From positions 1,332,775 to 1,396,774 of the forward strand of contig NC_082422.1 of the NCBI RefSeq assembly GCF_004011695.2: a stretch of 64,000 bases of DNA, in the 5' to 3' direction. How positions within the stretch are numbered: the first letter of the stretch is position 1; each line of letters begins with the position of its first letter. The DNA is from Ascochyta rabiei (Eukaryota > Ascomycota > Dothideomycetes > Pleosporales > Didymellaceae). Below the pieces are notes generated by a model. That model saw nothing but the letters and a program-made list of their open reading frames with translations. It had not been told where the DNA came from and did not search any database. The position numbers and the translations under genes were made by a program. Positions 12,190 through 24,200 of this stretch are shown here, piece after piece.

Positions 12190-15100
12190 AATTTTGTTAA
12201 TGTATAACGCCTGTAAGAGGAGGATCCTTAGGTTATCTTAATCTTAGGTTATCTCTACTCCTAGGAACTATTGCAGATTATTTCCTCCTGTAACAGAGTA
12301 TTTGTTAGTAATATAGCTAAGGGCCTTATCTGCCTTATATTTTCTAGTTAGATAAAAAGCTATAATAATATTGTCTATATAAAAGAAGATAGTAACTCTA
12401 TCCTTAAGTAAGCAGCAGGGTTTATAGGGAATAACTGCAAATCTATAGCTTGTTAGAGTAGATGTAAATTCCTTCTGCTAGAGGAGTAGAGAGATTCTTA
12501 GTCTATATAGTGCCTTATGTAGCTGTAGGACTATACCTAGTTTCTAATACCTGCATAGCATCCTTATATAGACCTCTCTATTAATTAATATATAAATAAA
12601 AGCGTTTATAATATTAAACTACTTAAGTTCTAGGTTATATACTGCTGAAATTACTATAAGCATTCTAAAGGTCCTGCTAGCTAGTGTCGCTGCGTAGGTA
12701 TCTTTAGAGGTAATATTTTGTTGCTAGTTACCTTAGACTACCAGTTGCGCCTTATATTTAAGTAGGTAGTAGTTCTTATTAAGCTTATACGTGTATACCT
12801 ACATATAATTAAGTATCCAGTGTCCTTCTACCTTAGTCTTTGTTAGGGGTACTTTAGACTATAACTTTATGTTCTAATAGCTACTAAAGTGTTCTTACGT
12901 AGCGTCTTTAAACCATTTATAAAGCGGGTGGTCTTCTAGGTTTAATTGTGCTGTTAGCGCTAGTAGAAGTTAGCTTTAATAAGGCTTAAGCCCCTTTATT
13001 AGCATTTATTTTAACCTAGCCCTATTAATATTATTGCCCTAGTATATGCCTATGTATCTGCCTAATATGCTAGCTATAAATGCAGCTTTCTACAGAATAG
13101 TTTATAAAGTTCCTTAAGATTGCGCTAGCGTTAATTCCAACTAATTAGCAGTTAACTAGTGCTACCTGCTAACTCCTAATTAGCTGTTACCTCTTACTAA
13201 CTAGGATAATAACAACATGTTTATTAACAACATATCTAGTAGTAGAGTTAGAGGAGGAGTTAGATATATATGTCTAGCTTTCTGTCTATTCTTATATTCT
13301 AGTTAATTATCTATAGTATTTAAGTGTGTAATAGTGTTGTCCTTATAGAATAACTAGATTTTAGCCTTATTTTAGGGTAGAGGTAGAAGCTCTATACTTC
13401 TTGTCTATATTGCTATCTCTTTAAAAGTGCTGTGCATAAGGTTGTCTATTAGGTCCTAAGTCTAGCCACTAAAGACAGTATCCTTATTAAAGATTACATC
13501 TCTTGTGCTAATAACTTTTGCTAAGGTTAGAATCTATATCTAATATATGTTTAAGGATTAGTATCCTACTAGGTATCCTACCTATACTCTTAGGTTTAGT
13601 TACTAGAGTTATAATTTTCCTTAAAGGGTGTTACTTGTAAGAGCAAAGGTTTTACATCTATATGCTTTTAGATATACCTAGTTTAGTTTTCTACTTTATA
13701 TGTTTAGGCTAGCTAGTTAAGCTGTATAGGTAAAGAATATATTATAGGGTATTTTCTAGTTATTTAATAACCTTAGTGTTTAGTTGTGTAGGTATACTGC
13801 TGCCCTTATATTTTTAGCTATATTTCCTATAGTAGGTTTGCGTCTAATCTTATAGTGCGTGCCTTATCTTTTATTACACCCCCTAAGCGTTTAGCACCTC
13901 TATTCTGTGCTTAGGTGTCTAGTGCAGAAGGCTTAAGCCTAATTAATTGTGCAGCGCACTATTGCGATACTTCTAGTTTTATTGTAGTGACTTTACTATT
14001 ACACTTAATTACCTTAACCTAGATCTTGTATTATTTTAACAGGAATTGTGTAAGAGTGTCTAGGAAGTAGATAATTGTCTTTCCTAGTTAATTATCTTTA
14101 AAATAGAAGTCCTAAAGGAAGCTAGATTACCTATTAACAGCAAGTAATTAGCTCTTTTTCTTATTAAAGCTTCTTTCTTTATATAAGTGGAAGTTAATTG
14201 CTATGCGTTCTCCTAGTCCTTTATTGCTTATTTGTGGTATTTAACTAATTTGCCTCTTAGTCGTAGCCTGTCTGTAAGCATTATATTAGACTATAGTAAT
14301 ACCGCTAACTCTTACCCCCTAAGATTATTAGATAAGGTGTTTAATTGTAGCAGCTCTAGGGTGCCCTATTTGCTTGTGCTATAGCAGGGCAGTAGCAGTC
14401 TTAGGCATTTAGCTTTGTGTTAATTATATTGTAAACACTGTCTGTAGCTGTTCCCTAAGTACCTATTATCTATGTTTTTTATCTAAGGGGGTAATAGCTG
14501 TGTTGTCTACTTGTCTAAGCTAAGTTAGATCTCCTTTTGTGTCCTACTAGATGCCCTGTTAACGTAGTTGTTAGAAAGAGATAAGGTTGCAAAGTATGTC
14601 TAGGCACTATGCTATATTGTGTAGTTTAAGAGTAGTTAGTTAGCTTATGTTTAATAGATAGAGGTAGACAGTGCTATATCCCTGTATCTATACCTAGGAG
14701 TCTCCTACCTATAGGTAGTTGTTTAATGTAGGTAGAGTAAGGTCTTATATCTAGTCCTTGTTGTTTATAATATAGATTGTTAATCCTAAGTTAAGGATAA
14801 AGAAGTTCCTAAGAGGGTAGCTTAGTAGCTCTATATTGTATAATTCTTTAACTAGACATATGTTAATTATTAATATCTTTAGTCTCTGTAGTTACCCTAG
14901 AGGTGCCTCTAGTGTTAGGATGTCTTAATAGCTATTGTCTTAGTATAAGCTTGTTTTGCAGATCTAACCTAATCTTAAAGGTTAGCATTTTGTTCTATCC
15001 TAAATTATACTATCTTAGCAATTCCATTACATAGACTAAACTATTCTAGTGCTTAATCTTTATAGACGTAGTAGCAATCTTCTAGTTTATAGCGTTGTCT

Positions 15101-16165
15101 ACAAGTAGGGTATTTTACTCCTCTAGCTGCCGCTGTATCCCCTCTTAGGGACTGCTTAGATGTAGTTATTTAACTAATGTTCTGTTTTAAACAAGGTCTT
15201 CCCTAACTCCCCTGTGTAGTAGGAGTAGATAATACGTCTTTAATAACATAAGAGGCGTCCCTGTTAGTGTCTAGGGTAGATTTACTACTAGTAGCAAGAG
15301 TTAAGTTGTTCCCTGCAGTAAAGGCGCCCCTTTACTGTCTTCCCTTAGGGTAGTACTTGCTTATATGCTCTTAGAAGCGTTTTATTATTTCTTTATAAGT
15401 TATAGTTTGTTATTATCTGCTATAGTCCTAGAATGTTATTACCTAGGTTAGCGCTATTTTTATTACTAAATCTAAGAAGTCTTAGATAGTGTCTTGTATA
15501 TTGTATATTTTAGTAATACCCTTAGTTTTAGCGTTAGTTACAGCATAATTATATTTAAGGAGCTAGGTATCCTAGGTCCTAGGTTGTCTTAATAGTTTAA
15601 GGGCTGCTAGGTATTAGTAGCGTGTGCGTAATTGTTCTTCTTTAGCATTAATGCTAACTGTATATTTAAGGCTAATAAGCTATATTAAAATTACTTTACC
15701 TAGTTAGTAGCAGTTCTTTATAAGGTAAGGTAATACTAAGCTTTAGATAAACATTAATACCTTGTCTAGGTTAGTTTGTTCCCTATAGTAGTCTCTATCT
15801 GCTAACTTATAGGATTTAAGGCAGCTCTTCTAATAGTTATTATCTTCCTTCTATGCCTTTAGGCTGTTAGCTGATAGTTTAGATAGGATTTCTAGAAGCT
15901 AAGGGTTTCCTTCTTTATTATTGCTAAGGGCTAGCCTCCTCTTATAGTTAGTAATGTCTAGGGCGATAGGTACCTATAGCTTAGTCCTTAGAGGGATAGT
16001 CTAATTTAGGTCTATTTTCTCCTATACGTCTAGAGAGGCGCAGCAGGTCTGTAGTTAATATAACTAAGGTGTGTAGGTTATGTAGTCTATAAGAATTATT
16101 GTTAAATTGTGCATTATTAATAGCGACATATTAAAAGGGTATTTTGGTAGTGTTAGTAAGACTCT
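12190..16165 (-). pseudogene. Copia Gag-Pol (integrase, RT) decayed
   Basis: Minus-strand frames give Copia RT with FFYIDNIIIAF near 12340-12400 (YVDD changed to YIDN), followed by TGGNNLQ and FLGVE. Upstream in the gene, VYTYKLNKNYYLLKYKAQLVV near 12800 matches the start of the Copia RT domain. Integrase-type sequence lies at about 13300-14500. Stops are almost all TAA or TAG. A 44-bp palindrome interrupts the integrase-RT linker at 13133. The left end stops before a complete RNase H. Confidence 0.78.
13133..13190. repeat. 44-bp palindrome, copy 3
   Basis: Same arms (CTAATTAG(G/C)AGTTAAC) as at 4784 and 9207, with centre TAGTGCTACCTG. It lies in a Copia element rather than gypsy. Confidence 0.75.
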
Positions 16166-16169
16166 TAAT

Positions 16170-16331
16170 TGTTAGATAATATGCTTAATATGCAAAGATA
16201 ATAATAAAGGTAATTAATTAATAATTATCTGTCTTAATGGCTAATTTTATGTCTGTGTGCCGCTAGCCCCTAAGTTAACCGAGGTTAACCCTAAACCCCT
16301 AACTTGGTTTGGTAAGGTTGGTTATCTGACA
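16170..16331 (-). repeat. 5' LTR of Copia element B (162 bp)
   Basis: Begins TGTTAGATAATATGC and ends GTTATCTGACA on the plus strand. It matches the LTR at 48334-48486. The adjacent internal sequence (attaagagtcttac on the minus strand) is shared with the Copia element at 35780-40887 and is probably the primer-binding region. Confidence 0.82.
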
Positions 16332-18974
16332 ATAGTACTATTAATATATTAGCAGAGGGATCTTAAGGCATATAAGTACTACACTTAGACAATGTTGCGT
16401 AGTGCCTAGATTTCCTCTGTAACCTAGTATTATTTAGGCTACTCTAAAGACAAGGAATATAGTAAGATAACTAAGAAGATCTAACAACGCTATGTTAAAG
16501 AAACAGCAACACTATAGCTATCCTAATAGAAAGCTTTAGATAGTAGGTTATTAAATAACTAAATATAGCTATAGTAGCACTCTATATACGTATAAATTAT
16601 AATAGAAGATTACTATAGAGAGTAACAGCTATAATGTAGTATAAGAGGCTTAGACATCTAGAACTATCTGTAATTAAGTACCTTATATATTAATCTAAGG
16701 GGTTAAAGATTAAAGGTATTATAACTCTATAATATAACATATATAGATAATTAAAATTAAAGCATTAAATAAAAAGAACCCTATAATTAAATAATAAAGG
16801 CCTATATAAACAAATAGATATAGACTTCTATAAATATAAAGTAGGAAGCTTTAATAAGAAAAAGACTTAAATACTTTTTACCTGCTAAAACTCTTAGTAT
16901 GTGTAGGACTTCTACTTTAAGGACAACAGGCCTGTAAGATCTATTATCTGTCTACTTAGGATCTTTGTCTAGTTCTTAAAGAAACAGTTTAATATTACAG
17001 TTAGGGTAATTTAGATAGATAATAAAATTATTATCGTTAAATAAGAGGTTAAGAGATAGTGCACGTCCCTCTTAATAAGAATTAAGCATTCTGCTCTAGA
17101 CACATAACCTTAAAATAGAGGAGCTAAACGCTTAGGGGGTGTAATAAAAGAGAAGGTATGCACAATTAATCTAGACGTAAATCTACTATAGGAACTCTAG
17201 CTAGAAATTACTGGAGTAGTAGTATACCTATACAATTAGACGCTAAATTATCTAAACAAGTAGAGATTACTGTATAAAATATTCTTTACGCGCGAAGCTG
17301 CTATAAAAAACATAGTTACTAGACCTTAAAAACTAAACTAGGCTTACTTAAGAGCATACAGATGCAAAGTATTTACTATAACTAATAATACTTATTAAAG
17401 AAAATTAAGGCTATAAAGACTAGACCTAAAGGTATAGATTAGATACTTAGTAGGATACCAGTCTACTAACATATACCAAATCTAGGTCCTATTAATAGCT
17501 AAAGTAATTAGTACCTGTAATGTGGTGTTTAATAAAGAAACAATATTTAATAGTAAAATAGAGGATATTATAGATAACCTAATATATAATATATTAGAGG
17601 AAATTACAACTTAGATTAGTATAGTTAAACTCCTAGCTATATAGAGCTATATACCTAAAACTAAAACGTTCTATAAGGATAAGATAATACAGAAGGATAC
17701 TTTGCGTGCTAAACAACCCTAATATTACTAAGGCAGGAAATTTATTAAGGTATACCTAACGCCTCTACTAACTCCTCTACTAGCAGCATTCCTAACTAAA
17801 TAGATAAGCTACAATAAGACAACAGACTAACTTAAATAAGACTAAGGAACATCTGTAACAATGCTGTAGGCAGTTACATTTATAGCAGGTGCTAAGGCAG
17901 GACACCTTAGTTAATATAAAGGAAAACCTTTTAACAAAGCTTAATTAAAGAGGATTATAGCAAAGGGATTTAAACTGCATTAGAACAAACTCCTGCTATT
18001 ACCTACAGCATACTTAAAGCTAGAGAAGCACTCTCTCTATAAGATGTTTAAATAAGCAGAAAATAAACACCTATAAAGCTATGAATACATAGAGTTATAG
18101 ACTAAAGTTCTAGCAGCTCTAGTTTAGAAGTCTAGATAATAAATACTTAACTGTATATAGGTCTATACATACAAGTTTAATAAACACTACTACCTTAATA
18201 AGTGTAAAGTAAGGCTTATAGTTAGAGGAGACTAATAATATAATATTATGTTATAAGACATATATATAGTAACACGTACAGGCTAATTATTTAGAATGCT
18301 AATAGCAATTACTATAAAATATAATCTTAAACTAAAAAATAGGATGTTATATATGCGTTTATTAATATAGCTATTAACTACAAAATATACATAAGGATGC
18401 TAAGAGGATACTAGAAGACAGGTACCTTACTAAAGGTACAGAAAGCCCTGTAAAGACTCTGCATCTCCCCTCTACTATAGCAGAAGGAATTTAGAGTAAT
18501 ATTAGCTAGAATTAGATTTAAACAAGTACTATAAGAGCTATACTGTATAATTAAGGATAGAATAATTATCTTCTTTTACGTAGATAATATTATAATTGCG
18601 TACTACCTAAAGCACAAATAAGAGGCAGATAATGCTATTAAACAGATACAGGAGAAATACCTGTGCACTAGAGGAGACAACCTTTAATAGTTCCTTAGTG
18701 TAGAAGTCTAATATAATAGATAGTAATAGACAATTTAATTGTTATAAGCTGCATACATTAATAAGATTAGTTAATTAGTAACTATACAGGACGTAAGGCA
18801 TAATAAGCTAATAACTAGAATTAAACTTAAGCCTAGAAACAGTCTAGCTAAACTACTAGAGATTAATTAATATTAGTAAAAGTCTAGATCCCTGTTATTT
18901 GCAGTAGTAACTACTTAACCTAATATAGCGTTTGCTATGTCGCAACTTACACGCTTTCTAGTTAACCTAAGTAA
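16332..18974 (+). pseudogene. Copia element A Pol, first part (integrase, start of RT)
   Basis: Plus-strand Copia. Integrase spans about 16790-17400, with DNRPVRSII, then an Asp-containing segment (IQIDNKIIIVK) and RGAKRLGG where GGAERLGG is usual. RT begins around 18080 (VYTYKFNKHYYLNKCK) and has FFYVDNIIIAYY at about 18570-18605. The frame runs to FAMSQLTRFLVNLSNK at 18974, where the 8.2-kb gypsy element is inserted. It resumes at 27173. No 5' LTR is present. Stops are TAG or TAA. Confidence 0.82.
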
Positions 18975-18979
18975 TAAAT

Positions 18980-19172
18980 TGTAAGGGCACTGTAGGCAGG
19001 CAATAGAGCAGAGCGATATGGGATGAAATAATAGGTGATATTAATAGATAAGACAAATCCTTAATAGATAAGTCTTTAGGTGTGTAGATGTTATATACTG
19101 GTTAGTGGGTCTCTAGGCTTAGCCTAGGACCTAACTAAGGTATCCCCTGCTGTAGGGAGAACACCTGTAATA
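18980..19172 (-). repeat. 3' LTR of gypsy family 3
   Basis: TGTAAGGGCAC start. It ends GTAATA, a C-to-T mutated AACA end. Pairs with 26975-27167. Confidence 0.93.
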
Positions 19173-19311
19173 ATAGCCCCCCCCCTTCTAAAGGTTCGTC
19201 CTAAACCGCTTTAGGGAATCCCTAGGGCTATTATTAAGCTCTAGAAAAACCTCCTGTAGAGGGAAAAACTTAGCAGGAGAAATGTAGTGTAACCTAGGGT
19301 AACTATCTAGC

Positions 19312-19512
19312 ATTAAGTAAGGCTAGGTAGCTGTTAAAAGCAATCCCTTAGATGCCAGCTACGCTGTTGTCACGATGCCTCCTTAGTACTCTGCTAGGGC
19401 AGCACTGCTGTACTGCTAGGCTACTAGGTTTTTCTGTATTAAGTAAGGCTAGGTAGCTATTAAGAGCAATCCTATAGATGCTAGCTACGCTGTTGTTACA
19501 ACGCTTCCTTAT
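19312..19512. repeat. direct repeat of about 75 bp, 126-bp spacing
   Basis: Units start attaagtaaggctaggtag at 19312 and 19438 and continue through gctacgctgttgt. The second unit carries extra C-to-T changes. The surrounding 19173-20180 holds the element's 3' untranslated part. I see no gene in it apart from the polypurine tract at its left edge. Confidence 0.85.
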
Positions 19513-20185
19513 TTGTTAGATTCTTAACGCAGGTTAAGTCTGCAATTGTCAGCTCTATGGCTTAACAGGTAAGTAGTAGCTTAAACCAGACGTTACAAAG
19601 GTTAACGCTGAGGCAGTCCTTAGCTTAACCTGTAGGGAGCGTAACTGTTAGACGTTAGACGTGTAGGGGCTATTGGCTCCCTACGTCTTGTAGGTGGCGA
19701 CTAGCACTAGGCCAGGGCCTGCCCTGCGTGTAGACGTTTGTTTATACTCTCTACAACCCCCTAGGTAGTTAGGTGCCTTATGCTAGGGATTAAAATCCCT
19801 AGGGCCTAAGTAGTAAGTAAGTCCCTAACTAGTAACGTCTGTAAGAGGATTGCTAGCGGCTTCTGCAGCCTATTCCTGCGCGAACTAGCTTGCGGAATTT
19901 GCTTATTTACAGGGGATCTCCTCTACATGCTAGCTTATAACAGTAAGCTGCTAGCCTTACTATGCATAATGCCTTACCTAGACCCTTACATAGTATAGTC
20001 TAGGCCCTAGCATGTTTGTAATGTAAATCTTAGGTAAGAATATTAGACATCTTCTAATTAGTTAATAGACGCGTGTTTAGATATAGCAAACTTTTGTTTA
20101 TTTGCACAGCGCGTTACGTTAGGTAAGGGAGTAGTTAGAGGTTAGGTTGTTGCTAGGTGCCTGCTGGGCTGCTGGGGCCTAGGTG

Positions 20186-20192
20186 TATATAA
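20186..20192 (+). promoter_or_regulatory. TATA box upstream of the antisense accessory gene
   Basis: tatataa in a GC-moderate context, followed by a CT-rich stretch (20225-20285) typical of fungal promoters. It stands on the plus strand, about 180 bp before the plus-strand coding region. Confidence 0.45.
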
Positions 20193-20373
20193 GGACTGTA
20201 TTTCCCCACCTATAGTGCCTTATTACACACCCCTATCCTTATCTCTTGCCTGCTTACTCCTGTTCTCTAATATAACTCCCCCGCCCCTGTACATTGCCCG
20301 CTAGGCCCTACCTAACTACGTCTATTAGCTGCCTAACAATGTGCAGCCCTAGCCCTTGCTCTTATAATACTAG

Positions 20374-21142
20374 TGCCGCTGCAGTATTACGTGCCTAACT
20401 ACTTACTCTAAGTACAATCCTAAAGGCACTATTAAGTTGTTTATGTACGTCTTCTATTAACCTAGTAGGTATAGGCTCTGTAAGGACAACTTTAGTGTGT
20501 GCGCCAGCTGCGTAGAGGCAAAGGTTAGTAAGTGCGTTAAGGTATTTCCTATGCTGCTCTAGTATCTATCTGTAACTAATGCGTATAGATTAACCCTGTC
20601 TTCTACTAAGCTGTTAACATACTTAACTTCCTTATTAATTAAGCTGTACGCAAGATTAACAAGGAGACTATTAGGTAGGGTAACTAGGCAACTAAGGACT
20701 CTGTTAATAACGCTGTTTAGTTATTCTAGCAGACTGCCTGTAACTACGCTCTAGGCTGTTATAACAGCTTTGTTGCCTATAATGCTATAGTTTGTTACTA
20801 CGTTAACAAGTCTAGTCTCTCTAAGACCAAGTACGCCTAGGTGCGCTAGGTTTCCTAGTTATATAACCTCTAGCAGTATATTATAAGTATTGTTTTCCTC
20901 CCCTCTTTTCTTAAGGCTAATATAAGTAGGCTGTAGTTAGTACAGTTAGCGCAAAGCTGCCTAACAACGTAGTTATTAATACTGTAATTAAAGAGCACTT
21001 CTAGAAGACGGGTTATGTAAATAAGGCGGAGAAGCGCTGGTACTACTATAGTACTAACCTGCTGTTGTCTGCCTAGGCTCCTACTGCTGCCTTTTAGAGG
21101 GTATCTGCGTTACCTACAAAGCTTACTCTAGGTAGCTGTTAA
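20374..21142 (+). pseudogene. antisense accessory gene of gypsy family 3, cysteine-rich, probably one intron
   Basis: A plus-strand frame opposite to gag-pol. Codons from 20374 to 20886 read through with only five TAA/TAG stops. They give a cysteine-spaced start (CRCSITCL, then YRLCKDNFSVCASCVEAKVSKC) and a long Leu/Thr/Arg-rich tail. GTATTG at 20887 and a branch-like gctaata with AG at 20928-20929 suggest a 43-bp intron. From 20930 an in-phase second exon (KLPNNVVINTVIKEHF, then EKRWYYYSTNLL) runs to TAA at 21140. The start codon is not visible; upstream frames hold stops. Not recognised as a known family. The cysteine pattern suggests zinc binding, an inference. Confidence 0.5.
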
Positions 21143-21219
21143 CGCTGTAGCCCCTCCTTTAATATAAGCCTAAGTGCAGGTTATAGCAGTCCTTCTGCCT
21201 AGTGTGGTAGTAGTTGTAA

Positions 21220-24200
21220 AGACTCTCTACTTCTATAGTAACTTTTAATAAACCTTATAATTAGTCTTCTCTTCTAACTTAAACGTGCTATTCTTGCTAG
21301 TAATGTATTAGATAGACGCTAGGCCTCCTTCAGCTACTAGCTGCACTTATTCTAGGAGCGTCTATCCTTACTTCTTAGCCAGGTTAGAAGGATATCCTTT
21401 TTAGGAGGCAGACTTCTTAGGACGTCCTCTCTTACGCTTTAGTAGCGTTGGTTCCCTAGGCACTGCCTAGTCACCTGCTAATAGATCACCTGCGTAAACA
21501 CTTTAGTAATAATCCTAAAGGATCTTATTACAGTAGTTGAGATAGTTAAGTGGTTTCTAGGTTGCCTCTTTGTTAGGCTAACCTAGCTACTTAACTCTGT
21601 ACTCCCTTCCTTAGGCTATAGTGTCTTAGTGTGACAGTATACCTTTAACCTTATACCTGTTACTAGGTAGAATGTCTTCTAGTATGCTAATAGGACCTGG
21701 CTAAAACCTACTATTCTCTAGGGGTTCCTTCTAGCGCTTAAGTAATAATACATTAAACACTAGGTGCACTCTGTCTATTAATAGGGGGAGCTTCAGCCTG
21801 TACGCTAGCTTTCCTATCTTCCTAAGTACTATAAATAGTTTAAGGTAGTAAGCGTTAAACTTCTTTAAAGAACAGCTTGTTATTAGGTTCTTAGCCTGCA
21901 GGAGGACTAAGTCCCCCTTAGTAAAGTGTTGTTCTAACCTCTTTGTATTGTACTACTAGGCGTTACCCTTTTATGTGTACTCTAAGGCCTCTTTTGCTGT
22001 TCTCTACATATTATACCAGCGCTCTAAGCGTCTAGTAACCTGCCTACGCAGCTCTAGTGTAGTTCTGTCTTTGTCCTAGACAGCTAGGGGCTTTTAGAGC
22101 TAGTGCTTATTAGGCATCCTGTTAAATCCCTTAGGGTTAGTGCTAAAGGTAACCTTAATAGGAGATTCTCTATGTGTAGAGTAAGCTTTAGAGTTATAGG
22201 CGTACTTAGTATATAGTAGGAGGTCTACCTAGTTATCCTGTTAGTAGTTTATGTATATGCGTAAGTACGTCTCTAACTCCTAATTCTAACGCTCTGTTTG
22301 CCTGTCTGTCTGGGGATAGAACGCTGTACTAAGCTAGTGGTTAATTGTTAGGTAGTAGCAAATATTAGACCAAAATTAGCTAGTAAATACTGAACCTTAA
22401 TCTAACAGCAGCGTATCTAGTAGTCCTTGCTTTAAGAAGCTCTGTTCTATTAACAGTTTAGCTAGGCGCTAGGCAGTAATTGTCTTAGTACAGGGTAGGT
22501 ACTAGACGTACTTACTAAACTAGTCTATAAGGACTAGTATAGCGTTATACTTGTTCCCCTTAGCGTCCCTTAACTTTAGTAGGTCTGTTACAAAGTTAAG
22601 GGAGAAGTGCTGCTAGGCTGTGTTAGGGACTAGAAGTAGTGTAAGTAATCTCTATAGTTTATGTCTCCTAATTTTATAGAGTTAGTACTTAGAGCACCTT
22701 TAGATGTAGTAATGTACGTCCTTTATTAGCCCTAGCTAATAGTACTTCTTCTTAAGTACTTTAGTAGTCTTATCTACGCTATAGTGACCTCCTATAGGGT
22801 TATTATAGTTCCTTAATAGGATAGTGTAGCGCAGAGTAATATTATTAGAAATCTAAACTTTCCTACTCCTGCGTAAGGTCCTACTTAGGTTAACCTCCTA
22901 GTAGTGTTGTGCCTTCTTCGCTCCGCTATCTGTCCTAGTTGTTAGTAACAGCTTTCTAGGGTATAGTACGTCCTGTTACTAGACCTGCTTAACAAAATCT
23001 GCTAGGATTACTAGTGTCTCTAGGGTATAAGTGGAATCCCTCTGCGTGGCTTCGTTTAAAAGGTTTGTAGGGGCACTAACTCTGTTGTCTAGGCTACAAA
23101 GGAGAGCTTCTGCAACGTTAAAGTCTAGTCCCCTAGCTTTAGTGTCTTTAGATTAACCCTGGCTCTAATGGCTATTAGATGGAGGGTTAAGAGCTAGGGG
23201 AGACAAGTCTCTAAGGCTAATCTAATATTAGCGGAATTCCTTAGAGACAACTTTAGGTGGTTACTAGACTGCTGCTAGGTCCGCTACAGGTACGTTAAGC
23301 CCAGATATTACCTATACATTGTTTTAAGCCCTAGACTTACAAATTGTCTAGATTTAAAGCTTTTATTGTAAGGTAGGCAGCATAGCATCCTACAGGGCCT
23401 GCTGTTCTCTAACCTTAAGACCTTCTGCGTAATCTAGACGCCTTAATAGGCTGTCTGCTGCGTTTTTAGGTCCTAGCTTGTATTTAACTTTAAAGTTAAA
23501 TCTTGCTAGCTCCTCCGCCTATTAGGCTTACTTAGAAGAGAGCTCCTTTGTTGTTATAAAGTACCTTAGGTTATTATAATCTAAGAGTACTCTAATTGTT
23601 ACTAGGGCGTGTTTAAGATAGTGTCTCCACTGCCTAAAGGCTTTAACAATTGTAGATAGTTCTTTATTATAGGTATGCTATCTAATAGATAGGCCTGTAA
23701 ACTTCTAGCTCTAAAATGCTACAGGCTTCTAGTGTAGCTCTGTGGCTACTTTAGACGTTTAGGGTTGCAACAGGATAGCTGCTATAGCAAAGTCTAACGC
23801 GTTAGTAAGGACTATAATAGGCTTGTTTAGGTTAAAGTGCTAAAGCACTAGAGCCCCTGTAAACTTCTCCCTAATTGTAAGGAACGCTGTGCGCGCTTCT
23901 TCTAGCTAGTGCTATAGTTTATACTATTTTATTAGTCCCTTCTAACTCTTCTTTAGTCTTACCCCCCCCTTTTCTTAACTAGGGACCCTCTAGTCCTCTA
24001 CTAGGTGTTGGGCGGCTATTATATAGTTAATAAGCGGCTAGACAATTCCTAAGTAGTTAAATATAAATTGCTAATAAAAGTTAGTAAAGCCTAAGAACAC
24101 TTAAATATCCTTATAACTGGATAGTTTAGGCTATTTAGTAATAGTGCGGACCCTCTTAGGATCTATTACTACACCATCTAGGGTAATAACAAATCCTAGA

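Larger units (their letters stand above)
12190..16331 (-). mobile_element. Copia element B, minus strand, 3' end missing
   Basis: Ty1/Copia retrotransposon with its 5' LTR at the right (16170-16331) and Pol reading leftwards. No matching LTR was found on the left, where it meets the dispersed repeat at 12187, so the 3' end is truncated. The LTR is the same family as the isolated LTR at 48334-48486. Heavily RIP-mutated. Confidence 0.82.
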
